Below are positions 26,675 through 35,115 of a stretch of 64,000 nt of DNA, in pieces. Numbering within the stretch: position 1 is the stretch's first letter; the number at the start of each line of letters is the position of its first letter. The notes below the pieces were generated by a model, which saw only the letters and a program-made list of their open reading frames with translations, was not told the DNA's origin and searched no databases. The translations under genes and the position numbers were made by a program. The stretch comes from Paracoccus haematequi (lineage in GTDB: Bacteria; Pseudomonadota; Alphaproteobacteria; Rhodobacterales; Rhodobacteraceae), in contig NZ_UZWE01000045.1 of NCBI RefSeq assembly GCF_900631945.1, positions 1-64,000 of the forward strand, in the 5' to 3' direction.

Positions 26675-26688
26675 ATGGCCGGTCGTGA
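26632..26688 (+). CDS. 18-residue leader ORF overlapping the eryA start
   Basis: A consensus AGGAGG site (26620s) with ideal spacing precedes ATG at 26632. The frame reads 18 codons (MNADAFGPAGRGFVHGRS) to TGA at 26686-26688, in a different frame from eryA, whose ATG at 26675 lies inside it. The best ribosome site in the region therefore belongs to the leader, while eryA has only a weak CAGGGG. Ribosomes finishing the leader would terminate 11 bases beyond the eryA start, a layout suited to translational coupling. It could also be a chance ORF. Confidence 0.4.
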   Translation: MNADAFGPAGRGFVHGRS

Positions 26689-28237
26689 CATCCTGATCGG
26701 CGTCGATGCCGGAACCTCGGTCATCAAGGCGGTGGCCTTCGACCTGGCGGGTCGGCAGATCGCGGCGGCCTCGGTGCCGAACCGCTATCATTCGGGGATG
26801 GACGGATCGGCCACGCAGTCGCTGTCCCAGACCTGGGACGATTGTGCCGCCGCCCTGCGCGGGTTGGGCGCCAAGGTGGACGGGCTGGCGGGCCGCACGG
26901 CGGCGCTGTCGGTGACGGCGCAGGGCGACGGGACGTGGCTGGTGGGCAAGGGCGGGCCGGTGTCCGATGCCTGGTTGTGGCTGGACGCGCGCGCCGCCCC
27001 GACGGTGGCGCGGCTGGCGGGCGGACCCGCCGATCGCGCTCGGTTCGAGGCCACGGGCACGGGGCTGAACACCTGCCAGCAGGGCGCGCAGATGGCGCAT
27101 ATGGATGCCCGGACCGACCTGCTGGACCGGGCCGAGGTCGCGCTGCACTGCAAGGACTGGCTGTATCTGAACCTGACGGGCGTGCGCGCCACCGATCCGT
27201 CCGAGGCCAGCTTCACCTTCGGCAATTTTCGCACCCGCCAGTATGACGATTCGGTGATCGCCGCGCTTGGCCTGACCCACCGCCGCAACCTGCTGCCGCC
27301 GATCATCGACGGCAGCCAGGTCACCCATCCGCTGACGCCTGACGCCGCGCGCCAGACCGGGCTGCTGGCGGGAACTCCGGTCAGCCTTGGCTATGTGGAC
27401 ATGGTGATGACGGCGCTTGGCGCGGGCGTCTATGGCGGCGCGGCGGGCGACGTGGCCTGTTCGACCGTGGGATCCACCGGCGTCCATCTGCGCGCCGTCC
27501 GCGCCGAGAACGTGCATCTGAACGACCAGGGCACCGGCTATGTGATCTGCCTGCCGATCCCCGGAATGGTCACGCAGGTGCAGACCAACATGGCGGCGAC
27601 GCTGAACCTGGACTGGGTGCTGGGGCTGGCGGCGGGGCTGCTGTCGGACATGGGCCATGCCGTCACCCATCGCGATCTGGTCGCCCATATCGAGGGCTGG
27701 CTGGCGCAGGCCCGCCCCGGCCAGATCGTCTATCACCCTTATATCTCGGAGGCCGGGGAACGCGGGCCGTTCGTCAATGCCGATGCCCGCGCCGGGTTTG
27801 TCGGCCTGTCGGCGGGCCACCGCTATCCCGACCTGATCCGCGCCGTGGCCGAGGGGTTGGGCATGGCCATGCGCGACTGCTATGCCGCCATGGGTCCGCT
27901 GCCGTCCGAACTGCGCCTGACCGGCGGCGCGGCGCGGTCTCGCGGGTTGCGCGGGATCCTGTCGGCCAGCCTGAACGCGCCCGTTCGCGTGTCGGACCGC
28001 GACGAGGCCGGCGCCGCGGGTGCCGCGATGATGGCTGCCGTCGCCATCGGCGCCTATCCCGACATGGACGCCTGCATCGCCGAATGGGTCACGCCGCTGC
28101 TGGGGGAACCCGAAACCCCCGATCCCGCCCTTGTCGCCGCCTATGATGCGCTGTTTCCTGCCTTCACCGCGTCGCGCCGGGCCTTGCCGCCCGCCTGGGA
28201 CGCGCTGGCCGCGGCCCGATCCCTGAAAGGACACTGA
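26675..28237 (+). CDS. eryA: FGGY-family polyol kinase, probable erythritol kinase
   Basis: This encodes 520 residues. The FGGY fold is shown by the ATP phosphate-binding opening GVDAGTSVIKAVAFD, the DAWLWLDARA segment, the substrate region DPSEASFTFGNFRTR, the second phosphate loop ACSTVGSTGVH, and the C-terminal adenosine segment RLTGGAARSRGLRGILS read in parts. In Brucella, EryA makes L-erythritol 4-phosphate from erythritol and ATP. The assignment rests on the complete eryABC-eryD order. ATG at 26675 and TTG at 26669 are both in frame; I chose the ATG. It is followed within two bases by eryB. Confidence 0.85.
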   Translation: MAGRDILIGVDAGTSVIKAVAFDLAGRQIAAASVPNRYHSGMDGSATQSLSQTWDDCAAALRGLGAKVDGLAGRTAALSVTAQGDGTWLVGKGGPVSDAWLWLDARAAPTVARLAGGPADRARFEATGTGLNTCQQGAQMAHMDARTDLLDRAEVALHCKDWLYLNLTGVRATDPSEASFTFGNFRTRQYDDSVIAALGLTHRRNLLPPIIDGSQVTHPLTPDAARQTGLLAGTPVSLGYVDMVMTALGAGVYGGAAGDVACSTVGSTGVHLRAVRAENVHLNDQGTGYVICLPIPGMVTQVQTNMAATLNLDWVLGLAAGLLSDMGHAVTHRDLVAHIEGWLAQARPGQIVYHPYISEAGERGPFVNADARAGFVGLSAGHRYPDLIRAVAEGLGMAMRDCYAAMGPLPSELRLTGGAARSRGLRGILSASLNAPVRVSDRDEAGAAGAAMMAAVAIGAYPDMDACIAEWVTPLLGEPETPDPALVAAYDALFPAFTASRRALPPAWDALAAARSLKGH

Positions 28238-28238
28238 G

Positions 28239-29768
28239 ATGAGCCATGACACCGACATGATCGACCTGTTCGTCATCGGCGGCGGCATCAACGGCGCGGG
28301 CATCGCGCGCGATGCGGCGGGCCGGGGCCTGAAGGTCGTGCTGTGCGAAAAGGACGACCTGGCGCAGGGCACCTCGTCCCGGTCGGGCAAGCTGGTCCAC
28401 GGGGGGCTGCGCTATCTGGAATATTACGAATTCCGCCTGGTCCGCGAGGCGCTGATCGAACGCGAGGTGCTGATGGCCGCCGCGCCGCACATCATCTGGC
28501 CGATGCGCTTCGTGCTGCCGCATTCGCCGCAGGACCGTCCCGCCTGGCTGGTCCGGCTGGGGCTGTTTCTCTATGACAACCTGGGCGGGCGCAAGAAGCT
28601 GCCCGGCACCCGCACGCTGGATTTGCGCCGCGACCCCGAGGGCGCGCCGCTGCTGAACCAGTATCACAAGGGATTCGAATACAGCGACTGCTGGGTGGAC
28701 GATTCCCGCCTGGTGATCCTGAACGCCCTCGGCGCTGCGGAAAAGGGCGCGACCGTCCTGACCCGCACCCCCTGCATCTCGGCCCGCCGCGAAAACGGCG
28801 CCTGGACCGTCCAGACCCGCCACGAGGCGACCGGAGAGATCCGCAGCTTCCGCGCCCGCTGCGTCGTGAACTGCGCGGGGCCGTGGGTCAGCGACGTGAT
28901 CAACAACGTCGCCGGGTCCAATTCCAGCCGCAACGTCCGGCTGGTCAAGGGCAGCCATATCATCGTGCCGAAATGGTGGGCGGGGGCGAACGCCTATCTG
29001 GTCCAGAACCACGACAAGCGGGTGATCTTCATCAACCCCTATGAAGGCGACCTGGCGCTGATCGGCACCACCGACGTGGCCTATGAGGGCCGGGCCGAGG
29101 ACGTGGCGGCGGGCGAGGACGAGATCGCCTATCTGCTGGCCGCCGTGAACCGCTATTTCAAGGAAAAGCTGCGGCGCGAGGATGTGCTGCATTCCTTCTC
29201 GGGCGTGCGGCCGCTGTTCGACGACGGCAAGGGCAACCCCTCGGCCGTCACGCGGGATTACGTCTTCGACCTGGACCAGACGGGCGGCGCGCCGCTGCTG
29301 AACATCTTCGGCGGCAAGATCACCACCTTCCGCGAACTGGCCGAACGCGGGATGCACCGCCTGCGCGGCATCTTCCCCAGGATGGGTCCGGACTGGACGG
29401 GCGAAGCGCCCTTGCCGGGCGGAGAGATCGCCAATGCCGATTTCGAATCCTTCGTGGAATTGCAGCGAGAGCTGAACCCCTGGATGCCGCGCCCGCTGGT
29501 GCTGCACTACGCCCGCCTTTATGGCGCGCGGACCAAGGACGTGATCGCGGGCGCGATGAGCCTCGACGGGCTGGGCCGTCACTTCGGCGGCACCCTGTAC
29601 GAGGCCGAGGTCCGCTATCTGGTCGCGAAGGAATGGGCGCAGACGGCCGACGACATCCTGCTGCGGCGCACCAAGCATTACCTGCACCTGACGCAGGCCG
29701 AACGCGACGCCTTTGCCGACTGGTTCGCCGGATCCGGCCTGGCGGCCGACCTGAACCGGGCCGCGTGA
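28239..29768 (+). CDS. eryB: GlpD-type FAD dehydrogenase, probable erythritol-4-phosphate dehydrogenase
   Basis: This encodes 509 residues. The N-terminal FAD motif GGGINGAGIARDAAGRG and the GTSSRSGKLVHGGLRYLEYYEF segment (read in parts) are diagnostic of the glycerol-3-phosphate dehydrogenase family, and the C-terminal domain from about 390 is the DAO-C type. In the erythritol pathway EryB oxidises L-erythritol 4-phosphate to L-3-tetrulose 4-phosphate at the membrane, passing electrons to quinone. True GlpD is an alternative on sequence alone, but its place between eryA and eryC favours EryB. The stop shares bases with a possible GTG start of eryC. Confidence 0.88.
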   Translation: MSHDTDMIDLFVIGGGINGAGIARDAAGRGLKVVLCEKDDLAQGTSSRSGKLVHGGLRYLEYYEFRLVREALIEREVLMAAAPHIIWPMRFVLPHSPQDRPAWLVRLGLFLYDNLGGRKKLPGTRTLDLRRDPEGAPLLNQYHKGFEYSDCWVDDSRLVILNALGAAEKGATVLTRTPCISARRENGAWTVQTRHEATGEIRSFRARCVVNCAGPWVSDVINNVAGSNSSRNVRLVKGSHIIVPKWWAGANAYLVQNHDKRVIFINPYEGDLALIGTTDVAYEGRAEDVAAGEDEIAYLLAAVNRYFKEKLRREDVLHSFSGVRPLFDDGKGNPSAVTRDYVFDLDQTGGAPLLNIFGGKITTFRELAERGMHRLRGIFPRMGPDWTGEAPLPGGEIANADFESFVELQRELNPWMPRPLVLHYARLYGARTKDVIAGAMSLDGLGRHFGGTLYEAEVRYLVAKEWAQTADDILLRRTKHYLHLTQAERDAFADWFAGSGLAADLNRAA

Positions 29769-29773
29769 CCGCC

Positions 29774-30706
29774 ATGTCCCTGACGCTTTCGCTGAACACC
29801 AACCCGCTGGTCAACCGCTTCGCCGACCCGGACGACCTGATCGACACCGTGGCGCGCGACCTGCGCATCCGCGATCTGCAACTGACGCATGAGTTCATCA
29901 ACCCGTCCTGGCCCGCCCCGGTGATCCGCCGCCTGACCCGCCGGATGGGCGCGGCCCTGGACCGGACCGGCGTCCGCGTGACCAGCGGCATGACCGGGCC
30001 TTACGGGCGGCTGAACCATTTCGGCCATCCCGACCGCGACGTGCGGCGATACTATGTGGACTGGTTCAAGACCTTCGCCGACATCATCGGCGACCTGGGC
30101 GGCAGCAGCGTGGGGACGCAGTTCGCGATCTTCACCTATCGCGATTACGACGACCCCGCGCGGCGCGAATCGCTGATCCAGACCGCCATCGATTGCTGGG
30201 CCGAGGTCGCGGACCACGCCAAGTCCGCCGGGCTGTCCTATGTCTTCTGGGAACCGATGAGCATCGGGCGGGAATTCGGCGAAACCATCGCCGCCTGCAT
30301 GGACTTGCAGGACCGGCTGACGGCGGCAGAAATGGCCGTGCCGATGTGGATGATGGCCGATATCGACCATGGCGACGTGACCAGCCCCAACCCCGACGAC
30401 ACCGACCCCTATGCCTGGGCGCGGGCGGTGCCGCGCGTCTCGCCCATCATCCACATCAAGCAGTCGATGATGGACAAATCGGGCCACCGCCCCTTCACCG
30501 CCGAATACAACGCCAGGGGCCGGGTCCAGCCCGAACCGCTGCTGGCGGCCCTGGCCGAAGGCGGCGCCGTGAACAACGAAATCTGCCTGGAGCTGTCCTT
30601 CAAGGAACGCGAACCGAACGACCGCCAGGTGATCGCCCAGATCGCCGAAAGCGTGGGTTTCTGGGCGCCGCATATCGACAGCGGCGCCGGGGATCTGAGG
30701 GTGTGA
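29774..30706 (+). CDS. eryC: Xylose-isomerase-like TIM barrel, probable tetrulose-4-phosphate racemase
   Basis: This encodes 310 residues with a TIM-barrel of the xylose isomerase/AP endonuclease-2 superfamily. Likely metal-ligand strands are VFWEPMS (Glu), WMMADIDHGDV (Asp and His), IIHIKQS (His) and CLELSF (Glu). Brucella EryC, once called a dehydrogenase, converts L-3-tetrulose 4-phosphate to the D form. The start is either ATG 29774 or GTG 29765, whose GTGA overlaps the eryB stop; no strong ribosome site separates them. The stop overlaps the next gene's ATG (TGATG). Confidence 0.85.
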   Translation: MSLTLSLNTNPLVNRFADPDDLIDTVARDLRIRDLQLTHEFINPSWPAPVIRRLTRRMGAALDRTGVRVTSGMTGPYGRLNHFGHPDRDVRRYYVDWFKTFADIIGDLGGSSVGTQFAIFTYRDYDDPARRESLIQTAIDCWAEVADHAKSAGLSYVFWEPMSIGREFGETIAACMDLQDRLTAAEMAVPMWMMADIDHGDVTSPNPDDTDPYAWARAVPRVSPIIHIKQSMMDKSGHRPFTAEYNARGRVQPEPLLAALAEGGAVNNEICLELSFKEREPNDRQVIAQIAESVGFWAPHIDSGAGDLRV

Positions 30707-31851
30707 TGCAGCCCTTTGCCTTCGCCACCGCCACCCAGATCCTGTTCGGCAGGGGGCAGGCGGATCATGCCGCCCCGCGCATCGCGGCGATGGGACGGCA
30801 GGTGCTGCTGGTCCATGGCCGCGACGGCGCGCGCGCCGCATGGCTGGCCGAGGCTCTGGCGGGGCAGGGATGCCGTGTCGCCCGATTCGCCGTGCCGCGC
30901 GAACCGGACATGGATCTGATCGGCGACGGCATCGCGGCGGGGCGGGGCGCGCAGGTGGTTGTGGCGCTTGGCGGCGGCGCGGCGATCGACACGGGCAAGG
31001 CCGTCGCCGCGCTGATCCCCGCCACCCGCCCCATGCTGGATCATCTGGAGGTCGTGGGCCAGGGCCTGCCGCTGGACCACCCGCCCTTGCCCTTTGTCGC
31101 CATCCCCACCACGGCAGGCACCGGGGCCGAGGTCACGCGCAACGCCGTGATCGGCGTGCCGGAACACCGCCGCAAGGTCAGCCTGCGCGACGCCCGGATG
31201 CTGCCGCGCCTGGCCATCGTCGACCCCGTTCTGACCGAAGGCTGTCCCCGCGCGGTGACGCTGGCCTCGGGGCTGGACGCCATCACCCAGGTGATCGAGC
31301 CGTTCACCTGCACCCGCGCCAACCCCCTGACCGATGCGATCTGCCGCGACGCGATCCCGCGCGGGCTGGCGGCGCTGCGGCGGCTGATGGAGGCCGAGGA
31401 TGCGCATGCCCGCGACGACATGGCCTGGGTGTCGCTGGCGGGCGGATTGGCCCTAGCCAATGCGGGCCTTGGCGCGGTTCACGGCCTGGCCGGGCCGCTG
31501 GGCGGGTTGACCGGCGCGCCGCATGGGGCGATCTGCGGGGCGCTGCTGCCGCCCGTGCTGATGGCCAACCGCCGCGCCGCGACCGACCCTGCCGCCGTCG
31601 ACCGGCTGGATCAGGTCGCCCGCTGGATCGGCGCAGCCTTCGGCACCCCCTTCGCCTCCGTCCCCGAGGCCGCCCGCGCCTTGGCCGACTGGTCCCACCG
31701 CGCGGGACTGCCCGCCCTGTCTGCCTTGGGCATCGGCCCCGAGGCGCAGGCGGCAGCCGCCGAAGCCGCCGCGACCTCCTCTTCGATGAAGGCCAATCCC
31801 GCGGTCCTCACCCCCGGCGACCTGCGCCGGATCATGGAGGATGCGGGCTGA
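30706..31851 (+). CDS. Iron-type (group III) alcohol dehydrogenase inside the ery operon
   Basis: This encodes 381 residues. The NAD-binding GGGAAIDTGKA lies at 89-99 and the substrate region TTAGTGAEVTRNAV at about 135-148. The metal site appears as Asp191, Gln195, His259 and His273 (SGLDAITQVIEPF, VHGLAGPLGG, PHGAICG). In FucO-like enzymes the second ligand is His; here it is Gln, a substitution I have seen in a recognisable subfamily. It would oxidise or reduce a small polyol or aldehyde; the substrate is unknown. Its start overlaps the eryC stop and its stop overlaps the eryD start, so it is fully embedded. The Brucella eryABCD operon lacks it. Confidence 0.85.
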   Translation: MQPFAFATATQILFGRGQADHAAPRIAAMGRQVLLVHGRDGARAAWLAEALAGQGCRVARFAVPREPDMDLIGDGIAAGRGAQVVVALGGGAAIDTGKAVAALIPATRPMLDHLEVVGQGLPLDHPPLPFVAIPTTAGTGAEVTRNAVIGVPEHRRKVSLRDARMLPRLAIVDPVLTEGCPRAVTLASGLDAITQVIEPFTCTRANPLTDAICRDAIPRGLAALRRLMEAEDAHARDDMAWVSLAGGLALANAGLGAVHGLAGPLGGLTGAPHGAICGALLPPVLMANRRAATDPAAVDRLDQVARWIGAAFGTPFASVPEAARALADWSHRAGLPALSALGIGPEAQAAAAEAAATSSSMKANPAVLTPGDLRRIMEDAG

Positions 31852-32792
31852 TGGCGCGCGGCGATCCTGAACAAAGCCTGGCGATCCGCGCGGCCTGGCT
31901 GCATTACGCGGGCGGGCTGACCCAAGCGGCGGTCGCCAAGCGGCTGGGCGTGACCGGCGTCAAGGCCCATCGCCTGATCGCCCGCGCGGTGGCGGACGGC
32001 GTCGTGAAGGTCAGCGTCGATGGCGAGATCGTCGAATGCGCCCTGCTGGAGGACCGCCTGTGCCAGCAATACGGCCTCGAATTCTGCGAGGTCGCGCCCG
32101 ATCTGGGCGAGGACGGGGCGCCCTTCCGCGCCCTGGGCTTGGCCGGGGCCAGCTTCCTGCGCCGCCAGATCGAAAGCGGCGAACATCGCGTCATCGGCCT
32201 GGGCCACGGCCGCACCCTGGCGGCGGCAGTGGAACAACTGCCGCGCTTCGATGCCAACGGGACGCATTTCGTGTCGCTGCTGGGCGGGCTGACGCGGCAT
32301 TATTCGGCCAACCGTCATGACGTGATGCACCGGCTGGCCGAAAAGACCGGCGCGCAGGCCTATGTCCTGCCGGTGCCCTTCTTCGCCAATTCCGAATCCG
32401 ACCGCGCGGTGCTGCTGGCCCAGCCGGGCGTGGCCGAAATCTTCGATCTGGCGAATGGCGCCGGGCTGAAGGTCGTGGGCATGGGCACCGTTGATCCCGG
32501 CGCGCAGCTTGTCGCCTCGGGCATGATCGAGCCGCGAGAGATCGACGAAATCCGCGCGGGCGGCGGCGTGGGCGAGATGATGGGCCATTTCTTCGATGCC
32601 GACGGGCGGGTGCTGGAAACCATGCTGTCGGCGCGCACGCTGTCGGCTTCGCTGGACGGACCCGAAGACAGCCGCACCGTTGTGATCGCGGGCGGCGCCG
32701 ACAAGGTTCAGGCGATCCGCGCCGCGCTGCGCAGCGGACGGCTGCGCGGGCTGATCACGGACGAGGCGACAGCGGAAGCCCTGGTCGGCTGA
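31851..32792 (+). CDS. eryD: SorC/DeoR-type regulator, probable erythritol repressor EryD
   Basis: This encodes 313 residues. An N-terminal helix-turn-helix (YAGGLTQAAVAKRLGVTGVKAHRLIARAVADG in pieces, about 19-50) precedes a C-terminal SorC sugar-binding domain. That domain has VIGLGHGRTLAAAVEQLP, FVSLLGGLTRHYSANRHDVMHRLAEKTGA and VIAGGADKVQAIRAAL read in parts. In Brucella, EryD represses eryABCD and erythritol relieves it. It is the last gene of the operon, starting on the stop codon of the dehydrogenase (TGATG), so repressor level tracks operon expression. A GC-rich hairpin without U-tract follows at 32858-32878. Confidence 0.88.
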   Translation: MARGDPEQSLAIRAAWLHYAGGLTQAAVAKRLGVTGVKAHRLIARAVADGVVKVSVDGEIVECALLEDRLCQQYGLEFCEVAPDLGEDGAPFRALGLAGASFLRRQIESGEHRVIGLGHGRTLAAAVEQLPRFDANGTHFVSLLGGLTRHYSANRHDVMHRLAEKTGAQAYVLPVPFFANSESDRAVLLAQPGVAEIFDLANGAGLKVVGMGTVDPGAQLVASGMIEPREIDEIRAGGGVGEMMGHFFDADGRVLETMLSARTLSASLDGPEDSRTVVIAGGADKVQAIRAALRSGRLRGLITDEATAEALVG

Positions 32793-32892
32793 CCCGCGCG
32801 CCCTCTCCTTCTTCTTTGAAAAAATACCCTCGGGGGGCGTTGCGGCCTTGCCGCAACCGGGGGGCAGACAGCCCCCCGCCTTGGGCGCAACG

Positions 32893-32918
32893 AAAACGGC
32901 CCGCGCAAGGCGGGCCGT
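32893..32918 (-). terminator. Terminator of the transketolase gene
   Basis: The arms ACGGCCCGC (32896-32904 as read on +) and GCGGGCCGT (32910-32918) flank a five-base loop. On the minus strand they are followed by TTTTC, giving a rho-independent terminator 24 bases after the transketolase stop. On the plus strand only CCTT follows, so it is weaker for eryD read-through. Confidence 0.85.
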
Positions 32919-32941
32919 CCTTCACGACTCGGGTCGCCGGT

Positions 32942-34972
32942 TCATTTCTCCGTCAAGGCCTTGGCCCGCGCGACGATGGCGTCCGTGGTGATCCCGAATT
33001 CCTGATACAGCCGGTCGATGGGGGCGGATGCGCCAAAGCCGGTCATGCCGATCACGTCATCCTCGGATGCGACATAGCGGGTCCAGCCGAACTTGCCTGC
33101 GGCCTCGACCGCGATGCGCGGCGCGTCGCCCAAGGTGGCCTTGCGATAGGCCTCGGGCTGGGCGTCGAACAGTTCCCAGGATGGCATCGACACCACGGCA
33201 ACGTTCAGCCCCTGGGCGTGCAGCGCCTCGCCCGCCTGCACCGCAAGCTGCACCTCGGTCCCGGTCGCGATCAGGGTCACGTCGCGGCCCTCTCCGAACT
33301 GGCGGATCACATAGGCGCCCTTGGCGGTCAGGTTTTCGTCGCCCGCCTCCAGCCGCAGTTGCGGCACGTCCTGGCGCGACAGCGCCAGCAGCGACGGCAC
33401 ATGGCGGTTGCGGATGGCGATGTCCCAGGCTTCCAGCGTCTCGACCGTATCCGCCGGGCGCAGCACCGTCAGGTTGGGGATGGCGCGCAGCGATGCCAGA
33501 TGCTCGATCGGCTGGTGGGTCGGGCCGTCCTCGCCCAACCCGATGCTGTCATGGGTCATCACGAAGATCGTGCCCACGCCCATCAGCGCCGCCAGGCGGA
33601 TCGCGTTGCGGGCATAGTCCGAAAACACCAGGAACGTCCCGCCATAGGCAATGAATCCGCCATGCAGGTTGATGCCGTTCATGGCCGCCGCCATGCCGAA
33701 TTCGCGCACGCCATAGCCGATGTAACGCCCCGGCGCCTCGCGCGTGTACTGGCTGTCCACGGCCTTGACGCGGGTCAGGTTCGATCCGGTCAGGTCGGCG
33801 GAACCGCCGATCATCTCGGGCAGGGCGGCGGTCAGGGGTTCCAGCGCCATCTGGCTGGCCTTGCGGGTCGCGGCCTTCTTGGGATCCGCGAACAGGGCAT
33901 CGCGCGCGGCCTTCAGGGCCGAATCGTAGGCCTCGGGCAGGGTGCCCGACAGGCGGCGTTCGAACTCGGCACGGACATCGGCGCTGCGATCTTTCAGTCG
34001 CGCTTCCCAGGCCTCGCGGTCGGCGGCGCCGCGCGTGCCGATCCGGCGCCATTCCGACAGCAGATCGTCCGGGATCACGAAGGGATCATGAGGCCAGCCG
34101 ATCGCCTCGCGGGTCAGCGCGGCCTCGTCGCGGCCCAGCGGCGATCCGTGGACCGCATAGCTGCCGGCCTTGTTGGGCGAGCCGAAGCCGATCACCGTCT
34201 TCATGGCGATCAGCGAGGGCTTGCCGGTCTCGGCCTTGGCCGCCGCAATCGCGGCATCCAGGGCCTTGCCGTCATGGCCGTCGCAGGATTGCACATGCCA
34301 GCCGCAGGCCTCGAACCGGGCGGGCACGTCCTCGGAGAAGCTGATCGAGGTCGGCCCGTCGATGGTGATCGAGTTGTCGTCATACAGCACGATCAGCTTG
34401 CCCAGGCCCAGATGGCCCGCCAGGCTGATCGCCTCTTGCCCGATGCCCTCTTGCAGGCAGCCGTCGCCGGTGAAGACATAGGTGTGATGATCGACCAGAT
34501 CGTCGCCGAATTCGGCGGCAAGGCGGCGTTCCGCCAGCGCCATGCCGACGGCGGTGGCGATGCCCTGGCCCAGCGGGCCGGTCGTCGTCTCGATCCCCTT
34601 GGCATGGCCGTATTCGGGATGGCCCGCCGTGATCGATCCCCACTGGCGGAAGTTCTTCACCTGCTCCAGCGTCATGTCCTCGTACCCCGTCAGGTGCAGC
34701 AGGCTGTAGAGCAGCATCGAGGCATGGCCGTTCGACAGCACGAAGCGGTCGCGGTCCGGCCAGTCGGGGTTCTTGGCGTCGAATTTCAGGTGGTTGCGGA
34801 ACAGCACGGTGGCCGCGTCCGCCATGCCCATCGGCGCGCCGGGATGGCCCGAATTCGCCGCGTTCACCGCGTCGATGGACAGCGCGCGGATGCAGTTGGC
34901 CAGCGCGAAGTTCTGCGGGTCCAGATCGGCCTTGGCGGCGATCTTGGGGTCTTTGGGCGAATCTAGGGGCAT
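32942..34972 (-). CDS. tkt: Transketolase
   Basis: This encodes 676 residues, the normal length. ThDP-binding and catalytic blocks are present: NSGHPGAPMGMA, SNGHASMLLY, GPLGQGIATAVGMALAE, the GDG...N ThDP motif (FTGDGCLQEG and DDNSITIDG), and in the second half FMTHDSIGLGEDGPTHQP read in parts. It moves two-carbon units between ketose and aldose phosphates (xylulose 5-P, erythrose 4-P, sedoheptulose 7-P). GGAGGA precedes the ATG at 34972. It diverges from eryR across 143 bp containing the operator at 35064, which suggests control by EryR. Erythrose 4-phosphate is one of its substrates and the expected product of the ery pathway. Confidence 0.95.
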   Translation of the reverse strand: MPLDSPKDPKIAAKADLDPQNFALANCIRALSIDAVNAANSGHPGAPMGMADAATVLFRNHLKFDAKNPDWPDRDRFVLSNGHASMLLYSLLHLTGYEDMTLEQVKNFRQWGSITAGHPEYGHAKGIETTTGPLGQGIATAVGMALAERRLAAEFGDDLVDHHTYVFTGDGCLQEGIGQEAISLAGHLGLGKLIVLYDDNSITIDGPTSISFSEDVPARFEACGWHVQSCDGHDGKALDAAIAAAKAETGKPSLIAMKTVIGFGSPNKAGSYAVHGSPLGRDEAALTREAIGWPHDPFVIPDDLLSEWRRIGTRGAADREAWEARLKDRSADVRAEFERRLSGTLPEAYDSALKAARDALFADPKKAATRKASQMALEPLTAALPEMIGGSADLTGSNLTRVKAVDSQYTREAPGRYIGYGVREFGMAAAMNGINLHGGFIAYGGTFLVFSDYARNAIRLAALMGVGTIFVMTHDSIGLGEDGPTHQPIEHLASLRAIPNLTVLRPADTVETLEAWDIAIRNRHVPSLLALSRQDVPQLRLEAGDENLTAKGAYVIRQFGEGRDVTLIATGTEVQLAVQAGEALHAQGLNVAVVSMPSWELFDAQPEAYRKATLGDAPRIAVEAAGKFGWTRYVASEDDVIGMTGFGASAPIDRLYQEFGITTDAIVARAKALTEK

Positions 34973-35030
34973 GTGGTCCTCCGACGGTTTGAGGCTGAAT
35001 ACCCCGGACGGCCCGCCACCACAACAATAA

Positions 35031-35057
35031 TCACAAACTACCGTCACAATGTCACAA
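35031..35057. promoter_or_regulatory. Three TCACAA direct repeats
   Basis: The hexamer tcacaa occurs at 35031-35036, 35044-35049 and 35052-35057, spaced 13 and 8 bases, between tkt and eryR. They lie on the tkt side of the dyad operator and may be half-sites for a regulator, or part of the tkt promoter. They are short, so chance is possible. Confidence 0.4.
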
Positions 35058-35063
35058 AAACCA

Positions 35064-35082
35064 TGTTGCGATTTTCGCAACA
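35064..35082. promoter_or_regulatory. Probable EryR (DeoR-family) operator
   Basis: TGTTGCGA - TTT - TCGCAACA is a perfect 8-bp inverted repeat. Operators of DeoR/GlpR-family repressors commonly have the outer half-sites TGTT...AACA, and the site lies 34 bp before the GTG start of a DeoR-family gene and 92 bp from the divergent tkt start. The match suggests autoregulation of eryR and control of both transcripts. The consensus is from memory, so binding is inferred. Confidence 0.7.
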
Positions 35083-35115
35083 AGTGTTACAAAGCCCCCA
35101 ACCCAGGAGGATCAG

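Noticed and set aside
28239-29768. Aerobic glycerol-3-phosphate dehydrogenase GlpD with a glycerol operon
   Set aside because: The flanking eryA, eryC and eryD genes fit the erythritol pathway, and no glpF or glycerol-specific regulator is present.
32816-34966. Plus-strand frame opposite transketolase
   Set aside because: An antisense shadow; the minus-strand transketolase is complete with terminator and ribosome site.
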